Below are positions 12,335-22,047 of a DNA stretch of 64,000 nt, in pieces (position 1 is the first letter of the stretch; every line of letters starts with the position of its first letter). Under the pieces are notes generated by a model that saw only the letters and a list, made by a program, of their open reading frames with translations, had not been told where the DNA came from and made no database searches. The position numbers were made by a program, and so were the translations under genes. Source of the DNA: Anisodus tanguticus (Eukaryota > Streptophyta > Magnoliopsida > Solanales > Solanaceae); the NCBI GenBank assembly GCA_034509755.1, contig CM067557.1, forward strand, positions 42,714,001 to 42,778,000. The letters run 5' to 3'.

Positions 12335-12509
12335 TGTAATATTGTATTAATCTCTCTTGGGAAGTCTTTCTCATTAATACAAATATATATAGTGTGTACA
12401 ATGTGAAATTCTAATACAATATGATTCATATATCTGCCATAATTATACAACACTAAATATTACTAAATATATGGACTATATTTAGTTGTACACGCTATAC
12501 TCGTTAATA
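12335..12509 (-). repeat. 5' LTR of the inner copia element
   Basis: 175-bp partner of the LTR at 8125-8299. On the minus strand it is followed immediately by the primer-binding site at 12334-12321. Its distal edge abuts the CTGCC target duplicate and then the interrupted RNase H of the outer element. Confidence 0.88.
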
Positions 12510-13245
12510 CTGCCCAATCAGCATCTGTATATGATAACAACCTGGTCGGCGCTGAGGGGTATAGATGTAATCCATAATCAAGTGTGCCCTTAACGTACAG
12601 AATGATACGCTTAAGAGTAGTAAAATGAGGCTCCCTGGGGGCATGCATAAATAAGCATACCTGCTGAACAACATAAGCAACATCGGGCCTAGTGAAAGTA
12701 AGATATTGTAGTGCACCTGCAAGACTCCTGTAAAGGGTAGGATCGGACATTGGATCACCATCATCAACACTAAGCTTTGATTTAGAGTCAACCGGAGTGG
12801 ACATTATCTTGCAGTTCGCCATTTTAGCCCTGTATACTATCTCATCTGTATACTTGCGCTGACACAAAAATATAGTATCTACAGACCTAGTCACTGGTAT
12901 TCCCAAAAAGTAACTCAACTTTCCCAAGTCGGTCATAGCAAATTCAGTTTTTTGCAATGCAATAATCTCATTTTTCAACAAATCAGAGGAGCTAGTAAGC
13001 ACAATGTCAGCCACCTATAACAACAAATAAGCAATGCTACTACCTCTATGAAAAATAAATAGAGAATTATCACACTTGATGCATACAAATCCAATCCGCA
13101 TAATGTACTGTGCAAAGCGATCATACCACGCTCTAGGGGCTTGTTTCAAACCATAAAGTGACTTACGGAGACAGTATACATACTGAGGGGTTGTTGGATG
13201 GACAAAGTCAGGCGGCTGGTGCATGTAAACAGTTTCTTTCAAATT
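12510..13245 (-). mobile_element. Outer Ty1/copia element, RT part, truncated at its 5' side
   Basis: The minus strand from about 13240 encodes copia RT from ETVYMHQPP through RKSLYGLKQAPRAWYD and LSYFLGIPVTRS, then the RT-RNase H linker up to LLSYTDADWA at the inner insertion point. The catalytic YVDD is destroyed: at about 13020-13008 it reads stop-V-A-D. Everything 5' of RT (5' LTR, gag, protease, integrase) is absent. The RT ends abruptly at about 13245 against an inverted fragment of the element's own LTR end. Confidence 0.88.
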
Positions 13246-13466
13246 AACGTATATTACTAATATATTTGTTAATGTAGATTTCAGAAGCCGCATAAAGATT
13301 AAGTTCATGATAATCTTCCTCCTTAGTCCTTACCAATACTTGTTAAGTTCAAAAGTATAGTCTATCCTGCGCAGATCTTTTTGCCTTACATGCAGAAGAA
13401 CCCCAAACAACATTTGATTTATATTTCAATGTTGTTACAATATAGATACTGGAACTAATAAGCAGA
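13246..13466 (-). other. Probable 3' UTR of the FAR gene, with an LTR-end fragment at its far side
   Basis: This stretch lies between the FAR stop codon and the truncated copia. It has no ORF and is presumed to hold the 3' UTR. Bases 13244-13263 are the inverse of the outer LTR's terminal 20 bp at 7711-7730. Confidence 0.4.
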
Positions 13467-13660
13467 TTACAGTACTGAGGATGAACTGTATAACCCTCTT
13501 CCTTTCATGACATGTTTCCTTAGCCCCGGAATGTGGACGTTGGATATGTAATCTTTCCAATCTATATTCTCCAAATCAAAACCAAATTGCCATATCTCAT
13601 CTTTAGACATGCATTTCATCAACCTCTGAGTATTGTTGTTGTCAAATATGAAAGTATTTA

Positions 13661-15216
13661 TGTCCTAGAGACAATCATTATTAGGGACAAATGTACTTGA
13701 ACACATTCGTATTATTAATAAGATTAATATTTATGACATTTGCAATTATTGAATTATTATTTGATTGTTTGTAATTATTCATTAATGTGCATCCCTTGAG
13801 CTTGCGTTGTCATTAATAGAGTGAGATATTAATGATAGAGCGTAACTCTAAAACGGCCTCGACTAATGATCATCGAGAATGGGATATCGATGATATGTTA
13901 TAAGTCGACATGTGGTCTGCATCACATTCTTAGAGAATGTAGTATGTCTCACCTGCTACTAGTAATGGTTACTAGTGATGGACACATGGATACTTTTGAA
14001 AAGTATCGGTATACCCTGCTGATAAACTATTTGTTAGACATGTCTAGAGTGTTATCAACGTGTGAGATATAAATGTCCTTTGACTTGAGGTCAATACACA
14101 CCTTGTTTACAAAGTAATGTACTTTGACCCTGTCCTAAGCTTAAACTCCTTATAGGATAAGACACGGCTTGTGTTGGGTACATTATGATGTAAATTAATG
14201 TGGTAATTGAGCCAAGAATAGGATTCATTCTTCGATTGGATATTCGAGAGAGCACTCAACTTCTCAGTGATATTAGGTCGACCAAGTCATTGGCCAATGC
14301 AAGAGACATATTTAGAATATGGTCTAGTTGTCGACTAATATAGATGAGATAAAGTGATCAAGCCATTTGGATAGACACATGGTAAATCCTAAGCTTGATC
14401 GAGTGTGTTGCGAATGAAAGGAATTTATCATCTCACATAAATGTTATGTTTGCTGGATTCATGTAAACGTACTTCATATATTGAGTTCGTCGTACGGCGC
14501 AGTCTAGGAGTTCCGTATGGACCTTAATTGGATTAGTATCGATATATGAAGACCTATAGGGTCACACTATGTCGATTGTCTCTTCGATCTAAGGGTGTAT
14601 TGAGAAAGTATTAAATATTTCTATTTGGAATCGAGATATTTAAATTGATAATAACTATGAGATAATTTCTATTAGATGGAAATTATTTAATTAAATCAAA
14701 ATTGGATTTTGGATTTAATGTGCTGAATATATATGTTAAACGAAAAATGGAAAACATCGTTTGACGTAAGGCGCCGCGGCGCCGACCCGGCAGTTAGCCC
14801 AGTCAGACTGGCCCACTGCACCTCGGTTTTGGCCAGACTTGGAGCACAACCCTAATCCATTGTGTGACCTAAAAATTACTATATATACAACACTAATTTC
14901 TAGTTATTAATATACTAAGAATACCAATCCTAAAACTAATTCTAGACTTAGAGTCTAGGATGAAACTCTCTCAAACCTCTGCTAAGATTTCCTGACTTTC
15001 TTGACAGAGGAATACACTATAGCATAGTGCTTGCAGTCGAAGGGACATTCGTGTGTACTCCCTAAGTAAAGACTCCAGATAATACAACATGTAAGTGTTC
15101 ATGTTTTATGTTACAGGTTTTGATTGTCATATAACCATACCAGAAGAAATTGTTGGGGTAAGTAGAACAAAATTTTAAACTTCCGCTGTGCCTACTTATG
15201 TATTTTGAACCCAACA
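13661..15216. mobile_element. About 1.55-kb insertion in the last FAR intron, probably a solo LTR
   Basis: The segment begins TGTCCTAGAGACAATC and ends AACCCAACA, giving TG...CA ends, and contains no retroelement coding sequence. It starts only 14 bp from the last FAR exon. A clear 5-bp target duplication is not visible (ATTTA against AAACC), so the exact ends or the solo-LTR interpretation may be wrong. A GC-rich patch (GGCGCCGCGGCGCCGACC) lies at about 14770-14790. Confidence 0.5.
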
Positions 15217-15302
15217 AAACCCTACAAAATCTGCCAAATTTTCACTATATTAATATCCTGATTGTGCAAGCTTCTGGGAAGATAAAAGTGTTGATTTTAG
15301 AA

Positions 15303-15565
15303 AGTTGAGTTGTTTGGCCAAGCTTTTAGGAAAAAGTAAGTGCTTTTGAGTAGTAGTGAAAGTTGTTTTTCAGAAGCTAAAAAAATATTTTTTCTCATAA
15401 GCACTTTTGAAACATTAGCCAAGCACAAAGTATTACTCTAATATTGGAGAAAGTGTTTTTCAAGTTGATTAGCCAAACACAAATTGTTATTCTCCAAACA
15501 TACTTCTTCGAAAATCACTTTTCAAAATAAACAGATTTTGAAAGCTTGGCCAAACAAGCTATAAG
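15303..15565. mobile_element. Foldback MITE in the last FAR intron
   Basis: Left side GTTGTTTGGCCAAGCTTTT is mirrored at the right by AAAGCTTGGCCAAACAAGC. Inner arms also pair (AAGTGCTTTTGAGTAG against inverted CACTTTTGAAAC and similar blocks). The whole about 260-bp unit is a long imperfect hairpin of the kind common in Solanaceae introns. Confidence 0.65.
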
Positions 15566-17119
15566 TCACAGAAATTCAAAATAGGACGATGAGGCAGATA
15601 GCGAGGAGAATAAACAAACCCTTACCTTCCTCCATAAAAAGTGTATGGTTCATAAATATGTGCCAAGTATTTTGCTTGTTCCACTGATTTTCTGCAGATA
15701 TTCTCGAGTTTCCTTGACAACTTTCCGTTAGGATCAGCTGTATCTGTTAGCCCACTTCTGTTAATTGCATCTTGCCAGAGGTGGAAAGATAGGTCGTCCA
15801 TGGAGCTGAACAGCTTCATTCTGGGAACATGAATCGGTCTTCCCTTGGAATCAATATATGGCGAAGAATTGAAGTGATCGAAGAGCAACGTGGCCAGGTC
15901 CTTGAAGATTAATGGATTTACAACAGAATAAGCAACATGGTAAACGTTACTGCCCGGTTTTCCTGCTGCCCCATGCTTTGCAATCGCTGCCAAAGTCGCG
16001 TTCACGACCATGTCAGCTGGAACCTAAGCGGAAAGAGGTTTATGTTTGTTAGAATTATTCTTTTCGACTGCAGTAACTTTATTTTAGCCAGATATTCCGA
16101 CGTTAGTTGAAGATATGATTCTGTGAAGAAATTCTAAGCTAGGATTATGATCATTCTTTTTAACTGTGTTTTTTGTTACTGCAAGAACTATAAATGCAAA
16201 GCTAAATAAAACAGTTCCTGTAAACTGCATAGCCAGTATATTTCTCTTCGCATTCCTCTGTTATTTCTCTAAGTTTCTTTTGTTAAGAACAAACAATGCA
16301 GATCAGTCAGTACCCCGGTGCAAAAGTAAGATTCATCTGCAGCAACATTAGATCACTGGTTAACTTTGTGAAAAAACTTACCACGTCTAGAACACCGTTG
16401 GGATCTACAAGGAAACCGGTGAGCTGTCCTTTGCCATAGTGGAGAATAATTGGATCCATCATCCTGGAAGGGAAGACCGAAGTTATTCAGAGATAAATCA
16501 ATCTGAGGTAATGGAATTCTTTTATGTTTTGAGAGTATAATTACCTGTTTCCTTCCATCCATCCACTGAATGGTTCTCTATAGGTGCTCTCTATAACACT
16601 TGGTCGAATTATTACTACTGGTATATCTATTCTCATGTTATCGATCATCATCTCTCCCATAGCTTTGGTGAATACGTAAGTATCTTGCGACCCAAATTTG
16701 TTCACTCTGATCAGTTCATGACTCTTCTTTTAGTAAAAATGTCGATAAATAGTTTGTTAAGAAGAATGACGAAGGAAGTATGTAACGCGATACCTTTCCA
16801 AACCAAGTTCATTCATTTTCTGACGGGCTACGTTATCTTCTACACCTTGTTTAGATTCCAAGATCAGTTTTATCTCATCTTCAACATTCAAACTAGGGAA
16901 AGAGTTTTGGTGAATTCCAGAGAGTAGTCTCTTTTGTTTTACTGTCTCCAGAACAGAACGGCTTTTCCATGATCCTTCCGTGTCGCTGTCCATTAACATA
17001 AGCTGTTGGCAGTATAATAAAACATACAGTAAATGGTCTCTAAATAGATGACCACATCATTATCTAACATGAATCTGTGCTGCTGATAATCTGTTAGTCA
17101 AAGCTTTATACAGTCAAAC

Positions 17120-17411
17120 TATTAACGAATATTCTCTGAATATTCGCCATATATTGTGTAATTATTATTCATGTATATTTATGGTATATTAGGATCCTTA
17201 CCGAATTAGGATTCCTCTCTTGTAATTATTATACATGTATATTTATGGTATATTGATTGTGGTGAGACGTTCAGCCCGGTTGTAAAACCGGCTACCATTC
17301 GCACAGTCCTGAGTATAGCCATAGGTAAGCACTGGCCGACACATCAGCTTGATGTGAAGAATGCAATAATTACACAATATATGGCGAATATTCGGAGAAT
17401 ATTCGTTAATA
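17120..17411. mobile_element. 292-bp element with 47-bp terminal inverted repeats and a captured copia RT fragment
   Basis: Ends 17120-17166 and 17365-17411 are inverted repeats matching at 46 of 47 positions (outer sequence TATTAACGAATATTCTC). A perfect 5-bp direct repeat CAAAC flanks it (17115-17119, 17412-17416). Between the arms, 17260-17364 encodes on the plus strand a copia RT fragment (GETFSPVVKPATIRTV, then HQLDVKNA). A direct repeat of about 35 bp (TGTAATTATTAT then CATGTATATTTATGG) occurs at 17158 and 17221. The 5-bp duplication and LTR-like text suggest a retrotransposon derivative rather than a DNA transposon. It sits in FAR intron 4. Confidence 0.85.
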
Positions 17412-17415
17412 CAAA

Positions 17416-17558
17416 CCTCTCTATAACAATCATCCTCTATAGCAACATTTCACTATAACAACCATGTTTTCTGTGGACTATTTTTGATGTTATGTTATAT
17501 TATATGTTCTCTATAGCAGCCAAAACATTTCGAGACAAACGATGTTGTTATAGAGAGG
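17416..17558. mobile_element. MITE with CCTCTCTATAAC terminal inverted repeats
   Basis: Left end CCTCTCTATAACAATC is mirrored by GTTGTTATAGAGAGG at the right, with an AT-rich centre. It abuts the 292-bp element directly. Related ends occur at about 30485 and 55726-55883. Confidence 0.75.
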
Positions 17559-19079
17559 TGTGACTGAGTAATGTTTCATGTATTTTTTCTTGGTAACCGG
17601 TCTAGTTACTTGCCTGTGGATATTTGGAGGAAAAGTTTCAGCTTGTGGCATTTTTTTGCAAAATTCATTAGACGGCTAGGTCCACCGGTGTTTATATCAA
17701 GTGCAACATCATACCTACAAGTTCATCAAAGTCTTCACTAGTTATACTTTCTGCAGGCACAATAAAAGATTGAGAATGATACAGTATGTGAAATTCCAAT
17801 TACCTTTCATCAAAAGTAGTATTAGCAGCAGAATTAACAATTATGTCGACCTCTTTAGCAATCACATTGGCTAAACCTTTGTCTAATCCTAGATGAGTTT
17901 CACAAACATTTCCAACCACAGGTACCAACTTACTCAACATGAAAGTACGGTAAGATTTCCCATGGACTTGTTTGAGGTTATTGAATATGTCAGCATTGAG
18001 AATCTATGGTGCAAACACGTGAAAAAAACTATGTGAAGATAGGAAAATGAACCAAAATAAGAAGTTAGGAAAGGTCAAGCATTAGTACATACTTCATTTT
18101 CCAATCTATTCATAGCAACTTCTTTATTTTCTGCCTTGATGAAGATGAATATTTTGTTCACATCAGGTACTGTCCTTAAAATCTTCTCAATCAGAACTGC
18201 ACTTTGGTTATACATCAGAAAGGGTGTTGGAAAATCAATTGCAAATGAAAAATGACATGATAAAAAACAAAAATGTTGAGTTGTGGAGCCTAATTCATCG
18301 CCGACATTATGAAGACCTTACACAGAGCGTGTAACGCTGATCGACCTGTGTGTTATTTGTTCTTCGCTTATTTACTGTTTTCTGATTAGGTCGGATTTGA
18401 GACTCAAATCCTAACAAAAAAAACTTATGCAGTGAGGGAAATAACCTTTTCCCAAGAAACCAGTTGCACCAGTAATGAGAAATGTTTTGCCTCTAAGAAA
18501 TTTGATAATGCCAATACCATCATCATTTGGACTCAAATGCTCATGAATTGTGCTATTATCTGTCCTTATCGTCGATGATCTCTCAGTTATAACAGAAGAA
18601 AAATTACTAGCTTTTACTGCATTTCCGCCAGTACTACTTTGGCAATGTATCACACTGTTGATCTTCTTTAGCGCGCACCTTCCAGCGCGATTGTTAGACA
18701 ATTGTAGAATATTCTTTGATAAAATAGAGTAAGAACTTAGACTACTCAAGGCCTCCATGGTTACAAAGAGAAAGAGAAAGAAAAAAAAAGTATAAAGGAA
18801 AATGGCAGGATAATTATAGCTATGAGCTAGGTGCAAAGTTGGCTTGCAAACTCTACTAGCTAGCTAATCACTACTATTTTTTTGTTGTTGAGAAAAGAAA
18901 GTCAAAAACAAGTCAACTAACTGATTTCTATAAAATGTGTGAGTTTGGTTTGATTTAAGAGGGAGAAAAAGAGTGTTTGGTTGATGTCTATTTAAGGGAA
19001 TTAAGAGGAGATGAAAGTTAGGAGAATGACACAAAAGCTCTCTTTTTGCCACTAAAATTTCTTCACATTTTTTTTACCA

Positions 19080-19843
19080 ATGGCAAAGATATCGGGTTTA
19101 GGACTCGGGCTTAGTTATTGTTGTTATTGTTTGGCTAAGATAGTGGGTATTACTAATTTTATTTCTTGTTCTTATTTATTAAATTATCCACTTTGTGTGT
19201 GTAACAAAGTCAAGATAATAATGTACAAGAAGAAGAAAGAGTGTGACAATGTTAGGCAGAAAGATATGTTAAAATTTACCTAAGTGGTGGGGTTAAACTA
19301 CAAATGGTACCCTTGACTAAGAAATTAAACTAGAAGTTTAGTTCAAGTGATAATTAATAGTAAGAATATTGAAGTTAAGTCATAACTCATCATAATTTCT
19401 GAGGAATTTAGTGAGCATTACTTAATTGACTATTATATTATTTTCCACATACTTGTTTGTTACATTATATCTTAGGCCAATTGTTACTGCCTAAATTCCC
19501 CCCAAGTCCCAATAATAGAGGTGTGTGAGTGTGTTTTTTCATTACTTTTTCTTTTATGCGGATGAGAGGTAATGAAAGTCGAATCTTACGGATAAAAATG
19601 CTAACTAATCATTATAACACTTAAAATCACCACTTTATTCTAGAAAGATGTATATGCATCTTTGCGTCTATATTTATTAAAATAACTTACTACTCTGAAT
19701 TTATTCTGTCTCAAAACCATGATTCCTTAAGAGCATTTATTTGTGTTGGAAATTAAAGATGACTTTGTTAGCGATTACTAATGGTATTTCAAGAGTATGT
19801 TTAGATTTAGTTTAATAACTTATTATGCCATTCATGTCAACAA
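19080..19843. other. Gene-free interval upstream of FAR and of the second tRNA
   Basis: AT-rich sequence with no recognisable exon or repeat. The 67-codon plus-strand ORF at 19080 has no visible family features. Confidence 0.5.
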
Positions 19844-19915
19844 GCGTCTGTAGTCCAACGGTTAGGATAATTGCCTTCCAAGCAATAGACCCGGGTTCGA
19901 CTCCCGGCAGACGCA
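19844..19915 (+). tRNA. trnG-UCC: tRNA-Gly (anticodon UCC), second copy
   Basis: 72-nt cloverleaf identical to the minus-strand copy at 6316-6387 except for C at position 5, which restores a Watson-Crick acceptor pair. Anticodon loop CTTCCAA, T arm GGTTCGACTCC. A TTTTT terminator follows at about 19923-19927. The flanks are not shared with the first copy. Confidence 0.97.
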
Positions 19916-21055
19916 TGAATCTCTTTTTAGAACTATCTTCTTATATTTTTGTATGCATAAAATTGTTTCTACATGTCTAACATCTTAGAATGTTAAGTAG
20001 ACTTAGTGATTCTGGCTAACATAAAATCAGAATATGGTTTGTTTAGAGGCATTTATGAAATTCCCAGCTTAAACAAAAACAAGGAACACATAACCTATCC
20101 CGGATGTCACTGTTGTTAAGTTTGTGGGTCTGACTGCGGGGCATGCATCTGCGATGCCGCCCCCTGCGATGGACGAAGCAAGGGGCCACAGACCACAGCG
20201 AGTCCATTTGCAGCACGAATGGGCCGGTAGTAGCCCGTAAGTTAGCTTGAAAATACTTTGAGGACAGCCTAGGGAACTCTAGGATTAGGGGTTTTGACAG
20301 ATGGACTCGCCGTGGCCTGTGGCCCCTTGCTTCGTCTATCGCAGTTGCAAGCCCCGCAGATTAGGGGTTTTGACAGCCGATTATAAACTTGGCTTTTCTT
20401 TGTATTCGTAATCATCTTTCATTGAGCAATAATAAGAGTTCCTGACCGTGCGTTTTCTTTCCCTCGAGAGTTTCCCACTTAAAATTGTGTGTTCTTTCTT
20501 TTCGTTGTTATTGCTTTGATAAAAAGTGTGCTCATACTTTTATGAGCCTCAAGAGTTTTTCCTTGCTTCTTAATGAACCCTGCCACCCCCTCAAATCCCT
20601 CTTTTTGTTTGTCTGAAGAAGACATGAAAGAGGAAAAAAAGTGTTTAGTATCATGACAAGGCATTATTGACTTTGCAAATGTTTGACCAGCTTAGCTAAA
20701 TGGTTTCTGTCTTATGGAATTTATATTGCCTGCTAGAGTTCTATCAATGTGGGTAGCTAAACTTGAGCTGAATAAAAAATTGTTAGTACCAAAGTACTTT
20801 AGATGATTTGCAGATCTGCGATATTGTCCATGTTATCTTCCTGTATTCTTAACTAGTTTCAATAAATCAGAATCTGTAATTAAACAGTAACTTAAACTAA
20901 TTCCGAGCCTAAATATTCCACGTGTATTAAATTAATCGGAAAGCTTAAACAACAATGAGTGAGGAACTTAAATTCCTTAAGAACACACAGTGTAATATGT
21001 AGGCTCAATATTAATTAAAGTTATTGTTTAATAGTGTACAACTTATACAGACATA
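19916..21055. repeat. Gene-free interval with a GC-rich inverted repeat (20165-20345)
   Basis: Two arms of about 44 bp, CTGCGATGGACGAAGCAAGG... near 20165-20210 and its inverse ending ...CCTTGCTTCGTCTATCGCAG near 20302-20345, match at about 41 positions and enclose roughly 90 bp. ATTAGGGGTTTTGACAG is also directly repeated at about 20284 and 20361. The arms are far more GC-rich than the surroundings. No gene is recognisable in the rest. Confidence 0.75.
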
Positions 21056-21866
21056 CAGGGGCGAATCAGGAGGATGGGAGGGTGTTCACCTGAACCCCTT
21101 CGGCAAAGAATTACACTGTTATATAAGGTAATATTTTTATTTTTTATGTATATTTATTAGACATGTTCATCGGGCCAGGGACCCCCTGACCCGGCCCGGC
21201 CCGACCCGAAAAACTAGGGCCAAGGTCAGCTTATATCTAACTCGTGAGCCATTTGACCCGAAAAGCGGGGACCCGTTCATATGTAGGGTCGGGCCAGGGT
21301 CAGAACTTTTTACCCGCACGACCTGGCCCGATCACTAACCCTGACCCGTATGACTTTTTAATATAATTTATATTATTTTTTATTTTATTAATATTTATTT
21401 TTTACTTATATAGGTGAAGGGACAAACGAAGAAAAATCTAGTGATGATGATGATGATGATGATGATGTTGATGAATTATCGTGATATTGGTTTGTACTTG
21501 CCTCTTATTTGTTTATGGATTTACAGCTAAAAGTGTGGAAATACGCTCCTGGTTGGTATTCGACTCAGCTAAAAGTGTGGAATCTACTTCAGTTCTTTTT
21601 GGTGTAATTTTTAATTATTTCATTCTTCTGTTTGTTGTAATTTTTAATTTGTGACAAATTATATCGGATAACGGATTGGGTAGAATTGCAGTGTTTGCTT
21701 ACTATTTTATTTTGTTTTGTAGAGCGGGTCAGGGCCGACCCGTGACCCGTAGGTTCCCCGAATGGTCAGGGCCAGGGTCTGAAAATTAAAATATAAAACA
21801 GGGTCAAGGTCGGGCAAGAAGAAAAAAAAAGCCACTTGACCTGGCCCGACCCGAGCTTTGGACAGG

Positions 21867-21908
<42 letters not shown>

Positions 21909-22047
21909 AACACCTGAACACAAGACTATGGTTGGCTCAGTGATTTAGGGGTTCAAAATTCACCTTCAGGTTCCAAGTTTAAATCCCAAACACTACATTT
22001 TTATTTTTCAAACCTTTTTAGTGAAAATCATGGATTCGCCACTACTG
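21056..22047. mobile_element. hAT-like element with CAGGGGCGAATC ends, interrupted by a second element
   Basis: Left end CAGGGGCGAATC is mirrored at the right by GGATTCGCCACTACTG, with GACATA on both outer sides. The same kind of end defines a complete MITE at 48126-48392. The two halves (21056-21157 and 21871-22047) are separated by the hAT-type element at 21158-21870. Confidence 0.6.
21158..21870. mobile_element. hAT-type non-autonomous element, 713 bp
   Basis: Ends TAGACATGTTCA and (inverted) TAGACCTGTCCA form terminal inverted repeats, flanked by an 8-bp near-match (ATATTTAT, ATATATAT). Subterminal regions are packed with GGCCCGACCCG and CTGACCC motifs in both orientations, a hAT feature. 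Inside, 21410-21482 reads as an acidic Asp-rich tail ending in a stop, perhaps a transposase remnant. No transposase domain survives. An (AT)n run adjoins its right end. Confidence 0.65.

Larger units (their letters stand above)
8125..12509 (-). mobile_element. Inner Ty1/copia retrotransposon, 4385 bp, gag largely missing
   Basis: Two 175-bp LTRs (8125-8299 and 12335-12509) and a 5-bp target duplication CTGCC (8120-8124, 12510-12514) define it. A primer-binding site TGATATCAGCAGCC lies at 12334-12321. Minus-strand order is: protease near 11850-11790 (YMDTGATSHL, catalytic DTGA intact), integrase about 11190-10790 and 10750-10540, a Pro/Ser-rich linker about 10500-9950, RT about 9750-9070 with the YVDD catalytic motif near 9260, and RNase H about 9000-8300. 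Only about 300 bp separates the 5' LTR from the protease region, so gag is essentially deleted. Frameshifts and stops interrupt pol, so it is non-autonomous. Short LTRs and small size suit the Ale/Retrofit lineage; that assignment is inference. Confidence 0.93.
13467..18758 (-). pseudogene. FAR2: Fatty acyl reductase, plastidial FAR2/MS2 type, nine exons, apparently disabled
   Basis: Exons (minus): 18758-18446, 18196-18093, 18003-17804, 17714-17614, 17002-16794, 16706-16545, 16463-16382, 16023-15626, 13647-13467. Apart from one frameshift they encode about 582 residues, the usual FAR2/MS2 length. The N terminus (MEALSSLSSYSILSK) is Ser-rich and transit-peptide-like. TGATGFLGK is the NAD(P)H-binding motif, and YVFTK in exon 6 is the catalytic YxxxK. 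The last exon ends in the typical VHIPGLRKHVMKGRG region. The family reduces plastid fatty acyl-ACP to fatty alcohol for pollen exine. Damage: exon 5 changes frame between GRIMEKPF and LNVEDEIKL (one extra base, or two lost, near 16920-16945), and the last intron ends in CAT instead of CAG. Intron 4 uses a GC donor. Identity is near certain; loss of function is a strong inference that a sequencing error could weaken. Confidence 0.85.

Noticed and set aside
21707..21913. 68-codon ORF beginning with an Ile-Tyr repeat
   Set aside because: It is a translation of an (AT)n microsatellite plus the subterminal region of a hAT-type element.
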